Source: Ignavibacteria bacterium
GTDB lineage: Bacteria; Bacteroidota; Ignavibacteria; Ignavibacteriales; Melioribacteraceae
Direction of reading: 5' to 3'
DNA length: 64,000 nt
Assembly (NCBI GenBank): GCA_009773205.1
Contig: WPAE01000003.1
Span: 120,505-184,504, forward strand
Made by a program: the position numbers and the translations under genes. Positions within the stretch are counted from its first letter, which is position 1. Every line of letters starts with the position of its first letter. Shown here one piece after another: positions 8,615 through 19,356 of this stretch. The notes under the pieces are model-generated. The model did no database searches. It worked only from the letters and a program-made list of their open reading frames with translations, and was not told where the DNA came from.

Positions 8615-9199
8615 TTACTCCAGTTCTTTTACAAATCCATTTTGAAGCGTGTAAGTCTTTTTTGATTTTTCACAGTGTGCAATTCCATCTTTATCGAACT
8701 GTAACTTTTGTCCTGCTTCGCTAAACCAGCCAACTATTCTTGCTGGATTGCCAACTACAAGCGCAAAATCTGGAATGTCTTTAGTTACAACGGCTCCTGC
8801 ACCAACAAAAGCAAATCTGCCTATAGTGTTTCCGCAAACAATTGTTGAATTTGCACCGAGTGATGCGCCTTCTTTAACTAGTGTTTTCTTGTAAAACTGT
8901 GCGCCAACTTGAGGATACTTAGAACGTGGATCCGAAATATTTGTAAAGACCATTGATGGACCGCAGAAAACATAGTCTTCCAAAATAACACCTTCATAAA
9001 CAGAAACATTATTCTGTATCTTAACATTATTACCAATTATAACATTATTCCCGATGTTTACATTTTGCCCAAGTACGCAGTTAATACCAATCTTTGCGCC
9101 GCCTTGTATGTGAGAAAAATGCCAAACTTTTGTTCCTTCTCCAATTTGAACATTATCATCAACATAAGCCGATTCATGCTTAAAGTACTTTTGTTCCAT
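8615..9199 (-). CDS. WbpD/WlbB-like UDP-sugar N-acetyltransferase (left-handed beta-helix)
   Basis: Probably N-acetylates a UDP-3-amino-sugar (UDP-2-acetamido-3-amino-2,3-dideoxy-glucuronate in the reference enzymes) using acetyl-CoA, for O-antigen or capsule synthesis. The 194 residues show the hexapeptide repeat pattern (IGEGTKVWHFSHI, IGNNVIIGNNVKIQNNVSVY). They also carry the family signature YVFCGPSMVFTNISDPRSKYPQ and the end motif GAGAVVTKDIPDFALVVGNPARIVGW. It stands alone here; no other polysaccharide genes are visible. Other hexapeptide transferases are possible for the exact substrate, but the WbpD-type signature is clear. Confidence 0.85.
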   Translation of the reverse strand: MEQKYFKHESAYVDDNVQIGEGTKVWHFSHIQGGAKIGINCVLGQNVNIGNNVIIGNNVKIQNNVSVYEGVILEDYVFCGPSMVFTNISDPRSKYPQVGAQFYKKTLVKEGASLGANSTIVCGNTIGRFAFVGAGAVVTKDIPDFALVVGNPARIVGWFSEAGQKLQFDKDGIAHCEKSKKTYTLQNGFVKELE

Positions 9200-9395
9200 T
9201 CTACCCTCAACTTTTTTTTGAAAAATATTTTAATAAATAGTCTCACTTTCAGATGCACTTAATTTAAACACAATCATAATTCGTGTTATATTTTTAATGC
9301 TGCATAAAACTTTTCACATTAAATTACAAAAACGATTTGAATAACATAACCGATTTAGATTATTTTGCACGCCAATCTTAAAGCAGGGAGTTACT

Positions 9396-10658
9396 GTGAA
9401 CATTTCTTCAGAAATTCAAAAACTCAAAACGGGGTTTCATCCTTCTTTCTGGGTTGCTAACGGGATGGAATTATTTGAACGGCTTGCTTACTACGGTCAG
9501 CAAATAGTTTTTATGATTTATTTAAGAAATAATCTTGGCTTTACTGAAACAGAAGCAGGTACTCTTTCTGGAGTTTTTGGTGGATTGATTTATTTGCTTC
9601 CAATACTTGGTGGCGCTTTAGCTGATAAGTGGGGTTTCAAAAAAGCATTCAGTGTAGCGTTTTCTATTCTTGCAATCGGGTATTTCTTAATTGGCTCAAT
9701 GGGAATGAGCGCATTTCAAGGAATCTATCAAGACTTGCCATCCTACTGGATTTTAATGCTGTTTTTAATTTTCACGGCGTTTGGCGGTTCATTTATTAAA
9801 CCAGCCGTGTTAGGAACAGTTAATGATGCCTCCTATAACTCTGATGCAAAATCTTTAGGCTTTGCAATTTATTACTGGCTTGTAAACGCAGGCGCTATGA
9901 TTGGACCAACAATAGCTTATATTGTAAGAGATAGCTACGGCAACGAGTTTGTTTATCTAGTTTCTGCTTTAAGCTGTTTGGCTATGTTAGTTGTAAACAT
10001 AATGTTTTTCAAAGATGTAAATCCTCCGGCAGATAAAGAATCCTTCAAGCAGAAAATGAAAAATCTCTTCGTTGTGCTTTCAAACTTTAAATTCATGATT
10101 TTCCTTTTAATCTATTCTCTTTACTGGATTATCTTTTGGCAGGAATTTATCATTATTCCTTATTACATAGTTGATTACATAAACCCAAATGCTCCATACG
10201 AAATTATTCAATCTTGGGCAGGAGCTGGGGCAATTATACTTTTACAGATTCCTATAAACAGGATTACAAAAACTCTATCTACTCAGAATGCAATTCTTTA
10301 CGGGTTTGCTATAAGCAGTTTGATTTGGATTATAATTGCAATTAATCCAAGTATTCCAACAATAGTAGCGGGAATTGTAGCATTCGCAATTGGTGAAATG
10401 GTTCAGGCACCGCGCTATTACCAATATATTTCGGAGATTGCGCCAGAAGGTCAGCAGGGAATGTATCAAGGTTTTGCATTTCTGCCTATAGCAATCGCAC
10501 GCTTCATTGGAGACCCATTTGGCGGATGGCTTTATCAAACTTCAAAAGCTTCCGGCAATCCGGAGTTTGTTTGGTATTCTATGATAGCAATTGGTTTACT
10601 GGCTACTTTGCTCATGTATTTGTTCAATAAGTTTGCGGGAAAGATAAAGGCAGCGTAA
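9396..10658 (+). CDS. POT/PTR2-family proton-coupled oligopeptide transporter-like MFS protein
   Basis: A 420-residue, roughly 12-helix membrane protein. The first helix carries the POT hallmark ExxERxxYYG (ELFERLAYYG), used by proton-dependent peptide transporters. GGSFIKP after helix 4 and IAPEGQQGMYQG later also fit the family. It probably imports di- or tripeptides with protons, but POT members also carry nitrate or other amino compounds. The GTG start at 9396 has a good ribosome site (CAGGGAG). It is monocistronic, with a terminator 120 bases downstream. The protein is somewhat shorter than most bacterial POT proteins (about 450-500 residues). Confidence 0.8.
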   Translation: MNISSEIQKLKTGFHPSFWVANGMELFERLAYYGQQIVFMIYLRNNLGFTETEAGTLSGVFGGLIYLLPILGGALADKWGFKKAFSVAFSILAIGYFLIGSMGMSAFQGIYQDLPSYWILMLFLIFTAFGGSFIKPAVLGTVNDASYNSDAKSLGFAIYYWLVNAGAMIGPTIAYIVRDSYGNEFVYLVSALSCLAMLVVNIMFFKDVNPPADKESFKQKMKNLFVVLSNFKFMIFLLIYSLYWIIFWQEFIIIPYYIVDYINPNAPYEIIQSWAGAGAIILLQIPINRITKTLSTQNAILYGFAISSLIWIIIAINPSIPTIVAGIVAFAIGEMVQAPRYYQYISEIAPEGQQGMYQGFAFLPIAIARFIGDPFGGWLYQTSKASGNPEFVWYSMIAIGLLATLLMYLFNKFAGKIKAA

Positions 10659-10780
10659 TTCTATTGTTGCATCTGTAAAATGCACAGAGCATACGTTATG
10701 ACTATTACCTTTTCAACTTACGCTTTACATTACAATATTATTTGGGCACGAATAAAGTATACACTACACATATACAATCT

Positions 10781-10810
10781 AAAAAGCCTCTTTATATGAG
10801 GCTTTTTTAT
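10781..10810. terminator. Terminator between the POT transporter and typA
   Basis: AAAAAGCCTC / GAGGCTTTTT forms a 10-bp stem with a 7-nt loop and continues into TTTATTTTG. A classical intrinsic terminator, able to act in both directions. Confidence 0.85.
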
Positions 10811-10920
10811 TTTGTTCATAAAATACACGTTTGAATATCATTTAATAATCTTAACTGCAAGTGAACCTTTTTTCTTAAATTTGCCCCTTCAATAGGAAAT
10901 ATTTAAGTAAAGGAGTTTTA

Positions 10921-12741
10921 GTGAAAGGTATTCGTAACATAGCAATAATAGCTCACGTGGATCATGGCAAGACTACGCTTGTAGATCAAATTTTGAAACA
11001 ATGTTCGGTTTTTAGAAAAAACCAAGTAGTTCGAGACTGCTTTTTAGATTCAAACGATTTGGAGCGTGAACGGGGCATTACAATTCTCGCGAAAAACATC
11101 AGCATTCCATATAAAGAGTATAAAATTAATATTATTGATACACCTGGACACGCGGATTTTGGCGGAGAAGTTGAACGCGTTCTTAAAATGGCAGATGGCG
11201 TTCTTCTTCTTGTAGATTCTTTTGAAGGACCTATGCCGCAAACTCGCTTTGTTCTTGAAAAAGCTTTAAGTCTTCACCTTAAACCGATTGTTGTTATAAA
11301 TAAAATTGACCGACCTGATAACCGTCCCTTAGAAGTTCTTGATGAGATTTACGATCTATTTATTGAGCTTGGTGCAGATGAAAACCAACTCGATTTTCCG
11401 TTTGTTTATGCCAGTGGAAGAGATGGCTGGGCAATTAAAAATCTTGATGACCCGCGCAGAGATTTAACACCGCTGCTTGAAAAAATTATAAAGAGAATTC
11501 CAGCGCCAAAAGTTGAAGAAGGTCCGGTGCAAATGCAGACTACATCGTTAGATTACAACGACTATGTTGGCCGAATTGGAATTGGGCGCGTGTTTAGAGG
11601 AGTGCTTAATAAAACTACAAAGCTCGCTATAATTAAACGTAACGGAACTATTCATGATACGGCAATTAAACAACTTTTTGTTTTTGAAGGACTGAATAGA
11701 ATAGAAGTAGAAGAAGTTGTTGCCGGAGATATTTGTGCTGTTGTTGGAGTTGATGATATTGATATTGGAGATACAATTGCAGATGCAGAAAATCCGGAAC
11801 CGCTTCCAATTATTTCTATTGATGAGCCGACAATAAGCATGACCTTTACTGTGAACAATTCACCTTTCTATGGAAAGGAAGGAAGGCTTGTAACTTCCCG
11901 TCAAATACGCGATAGATTATTTAAAGAACTTGAGCATAACGTTGCATTGCGTGTTCAAGAAACAGGTTCGCCAGATTCACTAAAAGTTTCTGGACGCGGA
12001 CTGCTTCACCTCTCCATTTTAATTGAAAATATGAGAAGAGAAGGATTTGAACTGCAGATAAGAGAGCCGCGTGTTATTTACAAAGAAATTAATGGAAAGA
12101 AAGCCGAGCCTATTGAAGTTCTTGTTGTTGATGTGCCTGGTGAATATGCCGGCAAAGTAATTGAACTTGTTGGGCAGCGACGCGGTGTAATGGTTAAGAT
12201 GGAAAATAAAGGCAGTATGCAAAATCTTGAGTTTCACATACCATCGCGTGGTATTATGGGATTGAGAACCAAGGTTTTAACAGCAACTGCCGGCGAAGCC
12301 GTGATGCATCATCGTTTTTATCAATACGAGTTCTTTAAAGGCGCAATTGGCGAAAAGAAAAGCGGCGCGCTAATTTCGATGGAACAAGGCGCATCAACTG
12401 CATATGCAATAGATGGACTTCAAGATCGAGGCAAATTCTTTATTGATCCGGGAGATGTTGTTTACAAAGGGCAAGTTGTTGGTGAACACAATAAAGATAT
12501 TGATATTGAAATAAATGTTCAGCGCGGAAAAAAACTTACAAATATGCGCGCAAGCGGAAGCGATAAAGCTGCTAAGATTGTTCCAGCTATTAAGTTTACT
12601 TTAGAAGAAGCGCTAGAGTACATTTCTGATGATGAAATGGTTGAAGTTACTCCTAAATCAATCCGTCTGAGAAAAATTTATCTCGACCCGAACGATAGAA
12701 AAAGATTTAATCTTTCTAAGCAAGAACAAGACAACGACTAG
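10921..12741 (+). CDS. typA: Ribosome-associated GTPase TypA/BipA
   Basis: A translational GTPase that binds the 70S ribosome at the EF-G site and is needed for ribosome assembly and stress or cold adaptation. Its 606 residues match the family. The G1 loop AHVDHGKTT is at residues 11-19, with RERGITI (G2), [14 protein letters not shown] (G3) and NKIDRP (G4). EF-G-like domains III and V and the TypA-specific C-terminal domain ([24 protein letters not shown]) follow. The GTG start has AAAGGAG at good spacing. It appears to be transcribed alone. Confidence 0.97.
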   Translation: MKGIRNIAIIAHVDHGKTTLVDQILKQCSVFRKNQVVRDCFLDSNDLERERGITILAKNISIPYKEYKINIIDTPGHADFGGEVERVLKMADGVLLLVDSFEGPMPQTRFVLEKALSLHLKPIVVINKIDRPDNRPLEVLDEIYDLFIELGADENQLDFPFVYASGRDGWAIKNLDDPRRDLTPLLEKIIKRIPAPKVEEGPVQMQTTSLDYNDYVGRIGIGRVFRGVLNKTTKLAIIKRNGTIHDTAIKQLFVFEGLNRIEVEEVVAGDICAVVGVDDIDIGDTIADAENPEPLPIISIDEPTISMTFTVNNSPFYGKEGRLVTSRQIRDRLFKELEHNVALRVQETGSPDSLKVSGRGLLHLSILIENMRREGFELQIREPRVIYKEINGKKAEPIEVLVVDVPGEYAGKVIELVGQRRGVMVKMENKGSMQNLEFHIPSRGIMGLRTKVLTATAGEAVMHHRFYQYEFFKGAIGEKKSGALISMEQGASTAYAIDGLQDRGKFFIDPGDVVYKGQVVGEHNKDIDIEINVQRGKKLTNMRASGSDKAAKIVPAIKFTLEEALEYISDDEMVEVTPKSIRLRKIYLDPNDRKRFNLSKQEQDND

Positions 12742-12761
12742 AATCAAAAAATATTTAAGAC

Positions 12762-12838
12762 ACACTGAGCTTATACTGCCTCAGTGTATCTTCGGCACTT
12801 CTTCGTGTACTCAGTGAAATGTTTTCAATCATTTCACT
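12762..12838. repeat. Two short imperfect palindromes downstream of typA
   Basis: ACACTGAG / CTCAGTGT (12762-12787) and AGTGAAATG / CATTTCACT (12813-12838) follow one another after typA. Neither is followed by a T-run, so they look like REP-type sequence rather than terminators. Confidence 0.4.
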
Positions 12839-12907
12839 AAAACGAAATTACAATAAAGTAATCCGGGTTTCGTTCGATAATACCAATACTAAACAAACGA
12901 TAAAACT

Positions 12908-14338
12908 ATGAGGCATACCGAAAACAATCATAAATTATTTGCAATAATTCTTTTTTGGGTTTTACAGCTAACTATTATTCTTGCTCAAAGACCAACTGAA
13001 TTAACTCTAAATTTTACAGAGATTCAAAAAGGTACAACAACTATTGAGCAAAGCAGTTGGGGTAATATTTCTTTAGAAAAAGGAGAGACACTTTATTTGG
13101 GATTTGCTGCAAGTGAAGCTGCGTTCTTTAGAGTTTTCTTAAATGGTGTATTGATTGAACCGAAATTGATTGAAAGTTATTACACGTTGAAGGATTTATC
13201 GGCTGGTACGCATATCTTTAAGCTTATTGCCTACAACAAAGAATTAATGGAATCAGCTCCATTATTGCTTTCATTTTCGGTAACTGAAAAAATTATTGTT
13301 GGTGAAAAGAAAATTGAAGCAGGTGAGCAGCATTTAATTAATCCCGTTTTAGTTTATGGATTAGTGATAATGTGCGCCGTTTTATTTGGAGTAATTCTTA
13401 TTCTACTATTTAAGAAGAATAATAATAGTACAGATACATCAACCAAATTAGTAGAAGAACTATCTGATCTAAAATACTCTTACAAAAGAGTAAAAGAAGA
13501 ATTAGCCCAAGAACAAGAAGAAAACGAAAACTTAAAAGCACGCATTCAAGAATTAGATTACAGCGTAAAGACATTGGAAAAAGCTAATGTTCATTTGGTT
13601 GAGCAGAAGGAAAAACTTGCTGCTTCTAAAACAAAACTTGAAATTTTGCATAAACAAAAAGAAGAAATGTTTGCAATTGCTATACACGATATTAAGAATC
13701 CAGCATCTGCTATTAGAGGCTATATAGAACTGCTAAATTCTTATGAGCTAAATGCAAATGAACAGCAAGAGATTATGGCATCGCTGGTTGCTTCTTCGGA
13801 AGATATTGTTAAGCTATCGCAAGATATGTGTGTAATAATTGCCAAAGCAATGCCCGAGCCTAAACTTAAATTGCAAACAGCTTCCTTAAAAAACCTTGTG
13901 GATGATGTCTTCAACCAAAACGCATCTTATGCTAAGGCTAAGAAAGTAAAATTTTATAACAAGAATGCAAACGAACTGCCTGATGTAAAAATTGATATGG
14001 AAAAAATTGAAGAAGCTTTAGATAATATTGTAAATAATGCAATTAAATACGCTCCGCCAGAAACCATTGTTGAACTTAGAAGTTATGTTAAAGATTTGAA
14101 TAAGAAGCTTGTTGTAGTTGAAGTAAAAGATAATGGTGTTGGTCTTTCAGACGCAGATCTAAAACGCTCTTTTCAGAAAGGTGCAGTGCTTAGCGCTAAG
14201 CCAACCGGATTTGAGCAGAGTTCCGGTTTGGGCTTGTGGATTGTGAAAAAAATTATTGAAGAGCATAACGGAAAAGTCTGGGTAGAAAGTAAAGAAGGCG
14301 TTGGTTCTACTTTTGCTTTTGAATTGCCCTACGAGTAA
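12908..14338 (+). CDS. Membrane-anchored orphan sensor histidine kinase
   Basis: A 476-residue kinase that should autophosphorylate a histidine on an external or envelope signal. Residues 8-26 form a signal peptide or first membrane segment. Residues 28-142 form a periplasmic beta-rich domain unlike common sensor domains. A transmembrane helix spans about 145-168 and a long coiled coil 175-252. HisKA follows with H260 in FAIAIHDIKNPASAIRGY, then HATPase_c with the N-box DNIVNNAIKYAP, G1 DNGVGL and G2 GLGLW. No receiver domain and no response regulator lie next to it, so its partner is elsewhere. The IKNP H-box is a variant of the usual LRTP/LRNP form. Confidence 0.9.
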   Translation: MRHTENNHKLFAIILFWVLQLTIILAQRPTELTLNFTEIQKGTTTIEQSSWGNISLEKGETLYLGFAASEAAFFRVFLNGVLIEPKLIESYYTLKDLSAGTHIFKLIAYNKELMESAPLLLSFSVTEKIIVGEKKIEAGEQHLINPVLVYGLVIMCAVLFGVILILLFKKNNNSTDTSTKLVEELSDLKYSYKRVKEELAQEQEENENLKARIQELDYSVKTLEKANVHLVEQKEKLAASKTKLEILHKQKEEMFAIAIHDIKNPASAIRGYIELLNSYELNANEQQEIMASLVASSEDIVKLSQDMCVIIAKAMPEPKLKLQTASLKNLVDDVFNQNASYAKAKKVKFYNKNANELPDVKIDMEKIEEALDNIVNNAIKYAPPETIVELRSYVKDLNKKLVVVEVKDNGVGLSDADLKRSFQKGAVLSAKPTGFEQSSGLGLWIVKKIIEEHNGKVWVESKEGVGSTFAFELPYE

Positions 14339-14724
14339 AAATATGCTTTCGAGAGAGAGTGTTATTAAACTACTTTTTCTTGTGTTATTTTTTAAAATTC
14401 TAAGATTAGCAGGAATCCTCGTGAGAAATGCTGCATGTAAGCATGTAAATATTTGTAAAAAGATTATACGCGGGTTCAACTTACGTAACAGATTCAGTCC
14501 GGTTTAATCCGCGAGAACATGCTGATTCGTGTTATACGCGTTTTATAACATATTATCATTTAGCCACTGGATGGCGATAGCTGCATTGGTATTATTAAAA
14601 TGCTATAGCGTTATTCAAACAGACATAAATTAATCACTAATTCAATTTTTCCCTTCCAGTTCCGTCCAAATTTTTATATTTCGTTACTAAAAATTTTTAT
14701 AAAACCTCAAAATCTGGAATAATT
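14339..14724. other. 386-bp intergenic region with nothing recognised
   Basis: AT-rich region between the kinase and gcvP. A 68-codon frame crosses its first part but overlaps the kinase in another frame and resembles nothing. No hairpin terminator, tRNA, riboswitch (including a glycine aptamer) or repeat could be recognised. The gcvP promoter is presumably in the last 100 bases. Confidence 0.4.
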
Positions 14725-17601
14725 ATGAGCTTCGAAAATTTCGAAAAGTTTGTTCACCGCCATGTAGGTGCTAACGAAAGTGATATTGAAAAAATGTGTT
14801 CTGCTATCGGGGTTTCTTCTCTTGATGATTTAATTGAAAAAACTATTCCATCTTCAATCCGACTTAAAGAAAAAATTATATTGGATGAAGCACAGACCGA
14901 GACAGAGTTCTTGAATTCGATCAAGGAATTATCTCAAAAAAATTTGTTGTACAAAAATTACATTGGCTTAGGATATTATCCATCAATTTTGCCAAGCGTA
15001 ATTCAGAGAAATATTTTGGAAAATCCGGGCTGGTACACACAATACACACCTTATCAAGCAGAAATATCTCAGGGCAGATTAGAAGCTCTTCTTAATTTTC
15101 AAACTATGATTTGTGATTTAACTGCAATGCCAATTGCAAATGCTTCTTTGCTTGATGAAGCAACTGCCGCCGCAGAAGCTATGAATTTATTTTATGCTGC
15201 TAGAAAAACCGCCAAGAAAAAGGCTAACGTATTTTTTGTTTCGGATGGATGCTTTCCTCAAACTATTGATGTTTTGAAAACACGCTGCGCACCTCTTGGT
15301 ATCGAACTTAGAATTGGAAATCATCATAATGTTGGTTTAACAGATGATATTTTTGGTTTGTTAGTCCAATATCCAGCTTGTGATGGAGCGATTTATGATT
15401 ACTCGGATTTATTTAAACAAGCTGATGCAAAGGGAATCTATAAAGCTGTAGCAGCAGATATTCTTTCTTTAGTTATACTTAAAGCTCCGGGTGAGTTTGG
15501 TGCAGATGCTGTTGTCGGAACAACTCAGAGATTTGGAATTCCGATGGGATACGGCGGGCCACATGCTGCTTATTTTGCAACTAAAGATGAATTCAAAAGA
15601 CAAATACCAGGAAGAATAATTGGAGTTTCTGTTGATGCAAATGGTAACCGCGCATTAAGAATGGCATTGCAGACTCGCGAACAGCACATTAAACGCGAAC
15701 ACGCTACAAGTAATATTTGCACTGCTCAAGTTTTATTGGCAATTATTGCGGGTATGTATGCTGTTTATCATGGCAAAAATGGGTTGAGTAAAATTGCACA
15801 CCGTGTTAATCATCTAGCAAAATATCTTAATGAAGGTTTAAAAACTATTGGTATAAAGCAGCAAAATGAATTTTACTTTGATACATTAAAAATCGAGATG
15901 ACAGCTGCTCAGATTGTTCGAATAAAATCACTATCCGAAGACAGAAAAATAAATCTTAGATATGAAGAAAATTTTATTGGCATTTCAATTTCTGAACAAA
16001 CTACTTTAAAAGATGTTGATGAATTAATTCAATTATTTAGTGAGGCAGTTGGTAGTAAAATTGAAAAACTTACTTTAGAAACTTTTGGTAGTTCTGTTCA
16101 AGAAAATAACGTAAGAACAAGTGCATTTCTAACTCACCCGGTTTTTAACTCTTATTATTCTGAAACAGAAATGCTTCGGTACGTAAAATTGTTAGAGAAA
16201 AAAGATCTCTCATTAACAGCTTCTATGATTCCCCTTGGTTCTTGCACAATGAAACTCAATGCAAGCACAGAAATGTTTGCATTGAGCTGGGCAGAGTTTG
16301 GAAACATTCATCCTTTTGTACCAATAGAGCAAGCTGCCGGTTATCAACAAATTATAAAGGAATTGGAAACACAATTAGCTTCGATAACAGGATTTGATGC
16401 CGTATCGCTTCAGCCAAATTCCGGCGCTCAAGGAGAGTATGCTGGATTAATGGTTGTCCGCGCTTATCATCTCAGCAGAGGAGATAAACAAAGAAATGTT
16501 ATTCTAATTCCATCATCTGCACACGGTACTAATCCCGCAAGCGCTGTAATGGCGGGCGGAAAAGTAGTAGTTGTAAAATGTGATGATTATGGCAACATTG
16601 ATGTTGAAGATTTAATAGCGAAAGCTGAACAATATAAAGATACGCTTTCAGCATTAATGGTTACTTATCCTTCTACACATGGAGTTTTTGAAGAAAGCAT
16701 TATTGAGATTTGTAAAATTATTAAAGATAACGGCGGCTTGGTTTATATGGATGGTGCAAACTTAAACGCGCAGCTTGGTTTAACAAGTCCCGCATTTATT
16801 GGCGCAGATGTGTGCCATCTTAATCTTCATAAAACTTTTGCAATTCCACACGGCGGCGGCGGACCCGGAGTTGGACCAATTGCAGTTGCAAAACATTTAG
16901 CTCCATTTTTGCCTGGAAATCCAATTGTAAAAGTTGGCGGAGATAATGCGATTACTTCTATTTCTGCTGCTCCTTGGGGAAGTGCAAGTGTTCTGACAAT
17001 TTCTTATGCATACATTAAAATGATGGGAGAAGCCGGCTTAACTTTTGCGACCAAGACGGCAATACTTAACGCTAATTATCTAAAGGCTAAGTTAGAAAAG
17101 TATTATCCGGTTCTTTACACGGGAACAAATGGTTTCTGCGCTCACGAAATGATTTTGGATTGCAGACAGTTTAAAGCCTCTGCCGGAATAGAAGTAGAAG
17201 ATATTGCAAAGCGTTTAATGGATTATGGATTTCACGCACCAACTGTTTCTTTTCCGGTACCAGGAACGTTAATGGTTGAACCAACTGAGAGCGAATCGCT
17301 GTATGAACTAGATAGATTTGTTGAAGCAATGATTCAAATAAGAAATGAAATTGCTGAAATCGAAAATGGCGCTTCGCCAAAGGATGATAATGTATTGAAA
17401 AATTCTCCGCATACTGCCCAAGCTGTTACAAGCAGCCAATGGAAACATTCTTATTCAAGAGAAAAAGCTGCTTTCCCGGTTAAAGTTGTATTGGATAATA
17501 AATTTTGGCCAAGTGTAGCAAGAGTGAATAACGCTTTTGGTGATAGAAATTTAGTATGCAGTTGTTTACCTATTTCTGAATATGAAGAGGTAAAAAATTG
17601 A
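14725..17601 (+). CDS. gcvP: Glycine dehydrogenase (decarboxylating), P protein, unsplit
   Basis: Decarboxylates glycine with PLP and loads the aminomethyl group onto lipoyl-GcvH in the glycine cleavage system. It is 958 residues long, the fused homodimer-type P protein rather than the two-gene gcvPA/gcvPB form. N-terminal motifs include [28 protein letters not shown] and [15 protein letters not shown]. In the C-terminal half the PLP lysine is K703 in [17 protein letters not shown]. gcvH and gcvT are not in the window. The last codons overlap the TTG start of the CoA-binding protein gene, so the two are coupled. Confidence 0.98.
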   Translation: MSFENFEKFVHRHVGANESDIEKMCSAIGVSSLDDLIEKTIPSSIRLKEKIILDEAQTETEFLNSIKELSQKNLLYKNYIGLGYYPSILPSVIQRNILENPGWYTQYTPYQAEISQGRLEALLNFQTMICDLTAMPIANASLLDEATAAAEAMNLFYAARKTAKKKANVFFVSDGCFPQTIDVLKTRCAPLGIELRIGNHHNVGLTDDIFGLLVQYPACDGAIYDYSDLFKQADAKGIYKAVAADILSLVILKAPGEFGADAVVGTTQRFGIPMGYGGPHAAYFATKDEFKRQIPGRIIGVSVDANGNRALRMALQTREQHIKREHATSNICTAQVLLAIIAGMYAVYHGKNGLSKIAHRVNHLAKYLNEGLKTIGIKQQNEFYFDTLKIEMTAAQIVRIKSLSEDRKINLRYEENFIGISISEQTTLKDVDELIQLFSEAVGSKIEKLTLETFGSSVQENNVRTSAFLTHPVFNSYYSETEMLRYVKLLEKKDLSLTASMIPLGSCTMKLNASTEMFALSWAEFGNIHPFVPIEQAAGYQQIIKELETQLASITGFDAVSLQPNSGAQGEYAGLMVVRAYHLSRGDKQRNVILIPSSAHGTNPASAVMAGGKVVVVKCDDYGNIDVEDLIAKAEQYKDTLSALMVTYPSTHGVFEESIIEICKIIKDNGGLVYMDGANLNAQLGLTSPAFIGADVCHLNLHKTFAIPHGGGGPGVGPIAVAKHLAPFLPGNPIVKVGGDNAITSISAAPWGSASVLTISYAYIKMMGEAGLTFATKTAILNANYLKAKLEKYYPVLYTGTNGFCAHEMILDCRQFKASAGIEVEDIAKRLMDYGFHAPTVSFPVPGTLMVEPTESESLYELDRFVEAMIQIRNEIAEIENGASPKDDNVLKNSPHTAQAVTSSQWKHSYSREKAAFPVKVVLDNKFWPSVARVNNAFGDRNLVCSCLPISEYEEVKN

Positions 17602-18014
17602 ACGACAGAGTAGAAATGAAGCAGATTTGCGATCTGCTTCATTCTTCTAAAACTATTGCAGTAGTTGGGCTTTCAGATAATCCCGACAGAGTTAGCTATC
17701 AAATTGCCGAGTTTATTGCAGCTAAAGGTTACAAAGTTGTTGGGGTTAATCCATTGTTTAAGAAAGCCGGTGCGTTTGATGTTTATGCAAGTCTAAAAGA
17801 AATTCCCTTTGCTATTGATATTGTTAATGTATTTCGCCGCTCCGAAACCATTCCAGAAATTATTGAAGATGTTCTTGCAGTAAATCCAAAAGCTCTTTGG
17901 CTTCAGCAGGGCGTTAGAAACGATGCTGCTGTTAATCCTGTTGTAGAAAAGGGAATTCAGACCTTTCAAGATAAGTGCATTGCTGTTTATTACACTCTTT
18001 GTAAAGCAATTTAG
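17598..18014 (+). CDS. CoA-binding domain protein (YccU-like)
   Basis: A 138-residue single-domain Rossmann protein of the CoA_binding_2 family (COG1832). Recognisable features are [21 protein letters not shown] at the N-terminus, KVVGVNP and the tail [17 protein letters not shown]. The family binds CoA or a nucleotide in succinyl-CoA synthetase-like fashion, with no defined reaction. The likely start is the TTG at 17598, overlapping the gcvP stop as TTGA and preceded by GAAGAGG. An ATG 18 bases later (17616) is the alternative. It sits in the gcvP-Omp85-rsmE string. Confidence 0.85.
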   Translation: MNDRVEMKQICDLLHSSKTIAVVGLSDNPDRVSYQIAEFIAAKGYKVVGVNPLFKKAGAFDVYASLKEIPFAIDIVNVFRRSETIPEIIEDVLAVNPKALWLQQGVRNDAAVNPVVEKGIQTFQDKCIAVYYTLCKAI

Positions 18015-18024
18015 TTTTAAGCTA

Positions 18025-19356
18025 ATGAGAAAGTTATTTATCCTTCTTATTTATTTAATTGTTAACATTATTAGCTTTTCTCAAAGCCCTCCGGATTCAA
18101 AACCTAATATTCTAACTAAACCAACACGAATTGATTCGATTGTGATAAAAGGAAATGAAGCGACTAAAGATTTTATCATATTAAGGGAGCTTACATTCCA
18201 AACTAGGGATGTAGTTGACAGCACTTTGCTGCACTTCAACCGCGAAAGAGTTTTCAGCTTGGCTTTGTTTAACCGTGTTGAATTAAGCGTTCTTAAAATC
18301 AGCGACAAAAATGTTTTGGTTATCGAAGTAGAAGAGTCTTGGTACTTGTATCCAATTCCTTATTGGTACACAAAAAATAATTCAATAGAAACACTCACTT
18401 ATGGAATTTATTTTCTTCGCAGAAATTTTCGCGGTAGAAATGAAACACTTAAAGCAAACATTGCATTCGGTTACGATAAGTATTTCTCTATTCAGTATGA
18501 TAATCCGGCATTGTTTTATGATAATGAAATTGGTTTTTCAGCTCTGGCAAGTTATTACAACTACACCAATGTTAATGAAACAGCCAAAAAGCTGAACGAA
18601 GGAGATTTTATTTATAAACTTATTCGTGTCTCAGTTGGATTTTGGAAACGCATTAATCAATTTTATTTAGTTGGTTCTAAAACAGCTTTTGATTACTGGG
18701 AGATTAACACAAAACCAAAAGGTGCGCTCACTGCTTCAGGAACTAAAGTTGATCATTTGCCAAGCTTAAGCATTTATCAATTCTATGATACAAGAGATTT
18801 AAAATTGTTCTCGCAGGATGGAATTTATACTTTCTTTAGCTTTACTCACAAAGGTTTTGGAGTCGATGGAATCAGCTACAATACATTTGAAATGGATTTA
18901 CGCGGCTACCAAACAATCGCAGGAGAGCTTTCCAGCAAACTAAGACTATTTCATAGAAGAAGTTTTGGCAAGCAAGTTCCTTATTACGATTATTCTTTTT
19001 TAGGCTTTTCTGAAAAAATCAGAGGACACAACAACATTTTTTTTGATGCTCATAATTCTATACTTACTTCGTTAGAGTTGAGCTATCCGCTTTTAAACGA
19101 ATGGAATTTCAGCATCAAACTTCCGTTGATACCGAAAAATTTGACATCTGCAAGAGTTGGAATTCATCTAAATGTTTTTGCTGATGCTGGAACTGTTTTT
19201 AACAATGGAGAGCCGCTTATTCTTCAAAAATTCCATTCTGGTTATGGAGCAGGTATAACTTTATTGCTCTTGCCTTATAATGCATTTAGATTTGAGTATG
19301 CAATTAACGAACGTGGAAAAGGAGAGATAGTCTTTGCAGCCGGTTTTTCTTTTTAA
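18025..19356 (+). CDS. Omp85/BamA-TamA-like outer membrane protein with one POTRA domain
   Basis: A 443-residue outer membrane beta-barrel of the surface-antigen D15 family, likely an insertase or translocase variant. It has a signal peptide (MRKLFILLIYLIVNIISFSQ). One POTRA-like domain follows (IDSIVIKGNEATKDFIILREL ... FNRERVFSLALFNRVEL ... EVEESWYLYPIPYW). The C-terminal barrel has many aromatic beta strands and ends in a phenylalanine (AAGFSF). I chose the ATG at 18025 because the longer TTG frame puts 15 residues in front of an obvious signal peptide. A full BamA has five POTRAs, so this is not the main BAM protein. Its end overlaps rsmE. Confidence 0.8.
   Translation: MRKLFILLIYLIVNIISFSQSPPDSKPNILTKPTRIDSIVIKGNEATKDFIILRELTFQTRDVVDSTLLHFNRERVFSLALFNRVELSVLKISDKNVLVIEVEESWYLYPIPYWYTKNNSIETLTYGIYFLRRNFRGRNETLKANIAFGYDKYFSIQYDNPALFYDNEIGFSALASYYNYTNVNETAKKLNEGDFIYKLIRVSVGFWKRINQFYLVGSKTAFDYWEINTKPKGALTASGTKVDHLPSLSIYQFYDTRDLKLFSQDGIYTFFSFTHKGFGVDGISYNTFEMDLRGYQTIAGELSSKLRLFHRRSFGKQVPYYDYSFLGFSEKIRGHNNIFFDAHNSILTSLELSYPLLNEWNFSIKLPLIPKNLTSARVGIHLNVFADAGTVFNNGEPLILQKFHSGYGAGITLLLLPYNAFRFEYAINERGKGEIVFAAGFSF

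Noticed and set aside
12762..12838. Terminator after typA
   Set aside because: Two palindromes are present but neither is followed by a T-run; listed as repeats only.
14301..14507. 68-codon plus-strand frame at the end of the histidine kinase gene
   Set aside because: It overlaps the kinase in another frame, is rich in hydrophobic and basic residues as AT-rich noise often is, and has no ribosome site or homology pattern.
14339..14724. Glycine riboswitch ahead of gcvP
   Set aside because: I could not recognise the paired glycine-aptamer pattern in the leader; sequence is AT-rich without the conserved blocks.
17980..18024. Upstream TTG start for the Omp85-type gene
   Set aside because: It would put 15 residues in front of a normal signal peptide; the ATG at 18025 starts the signal peptide directly.
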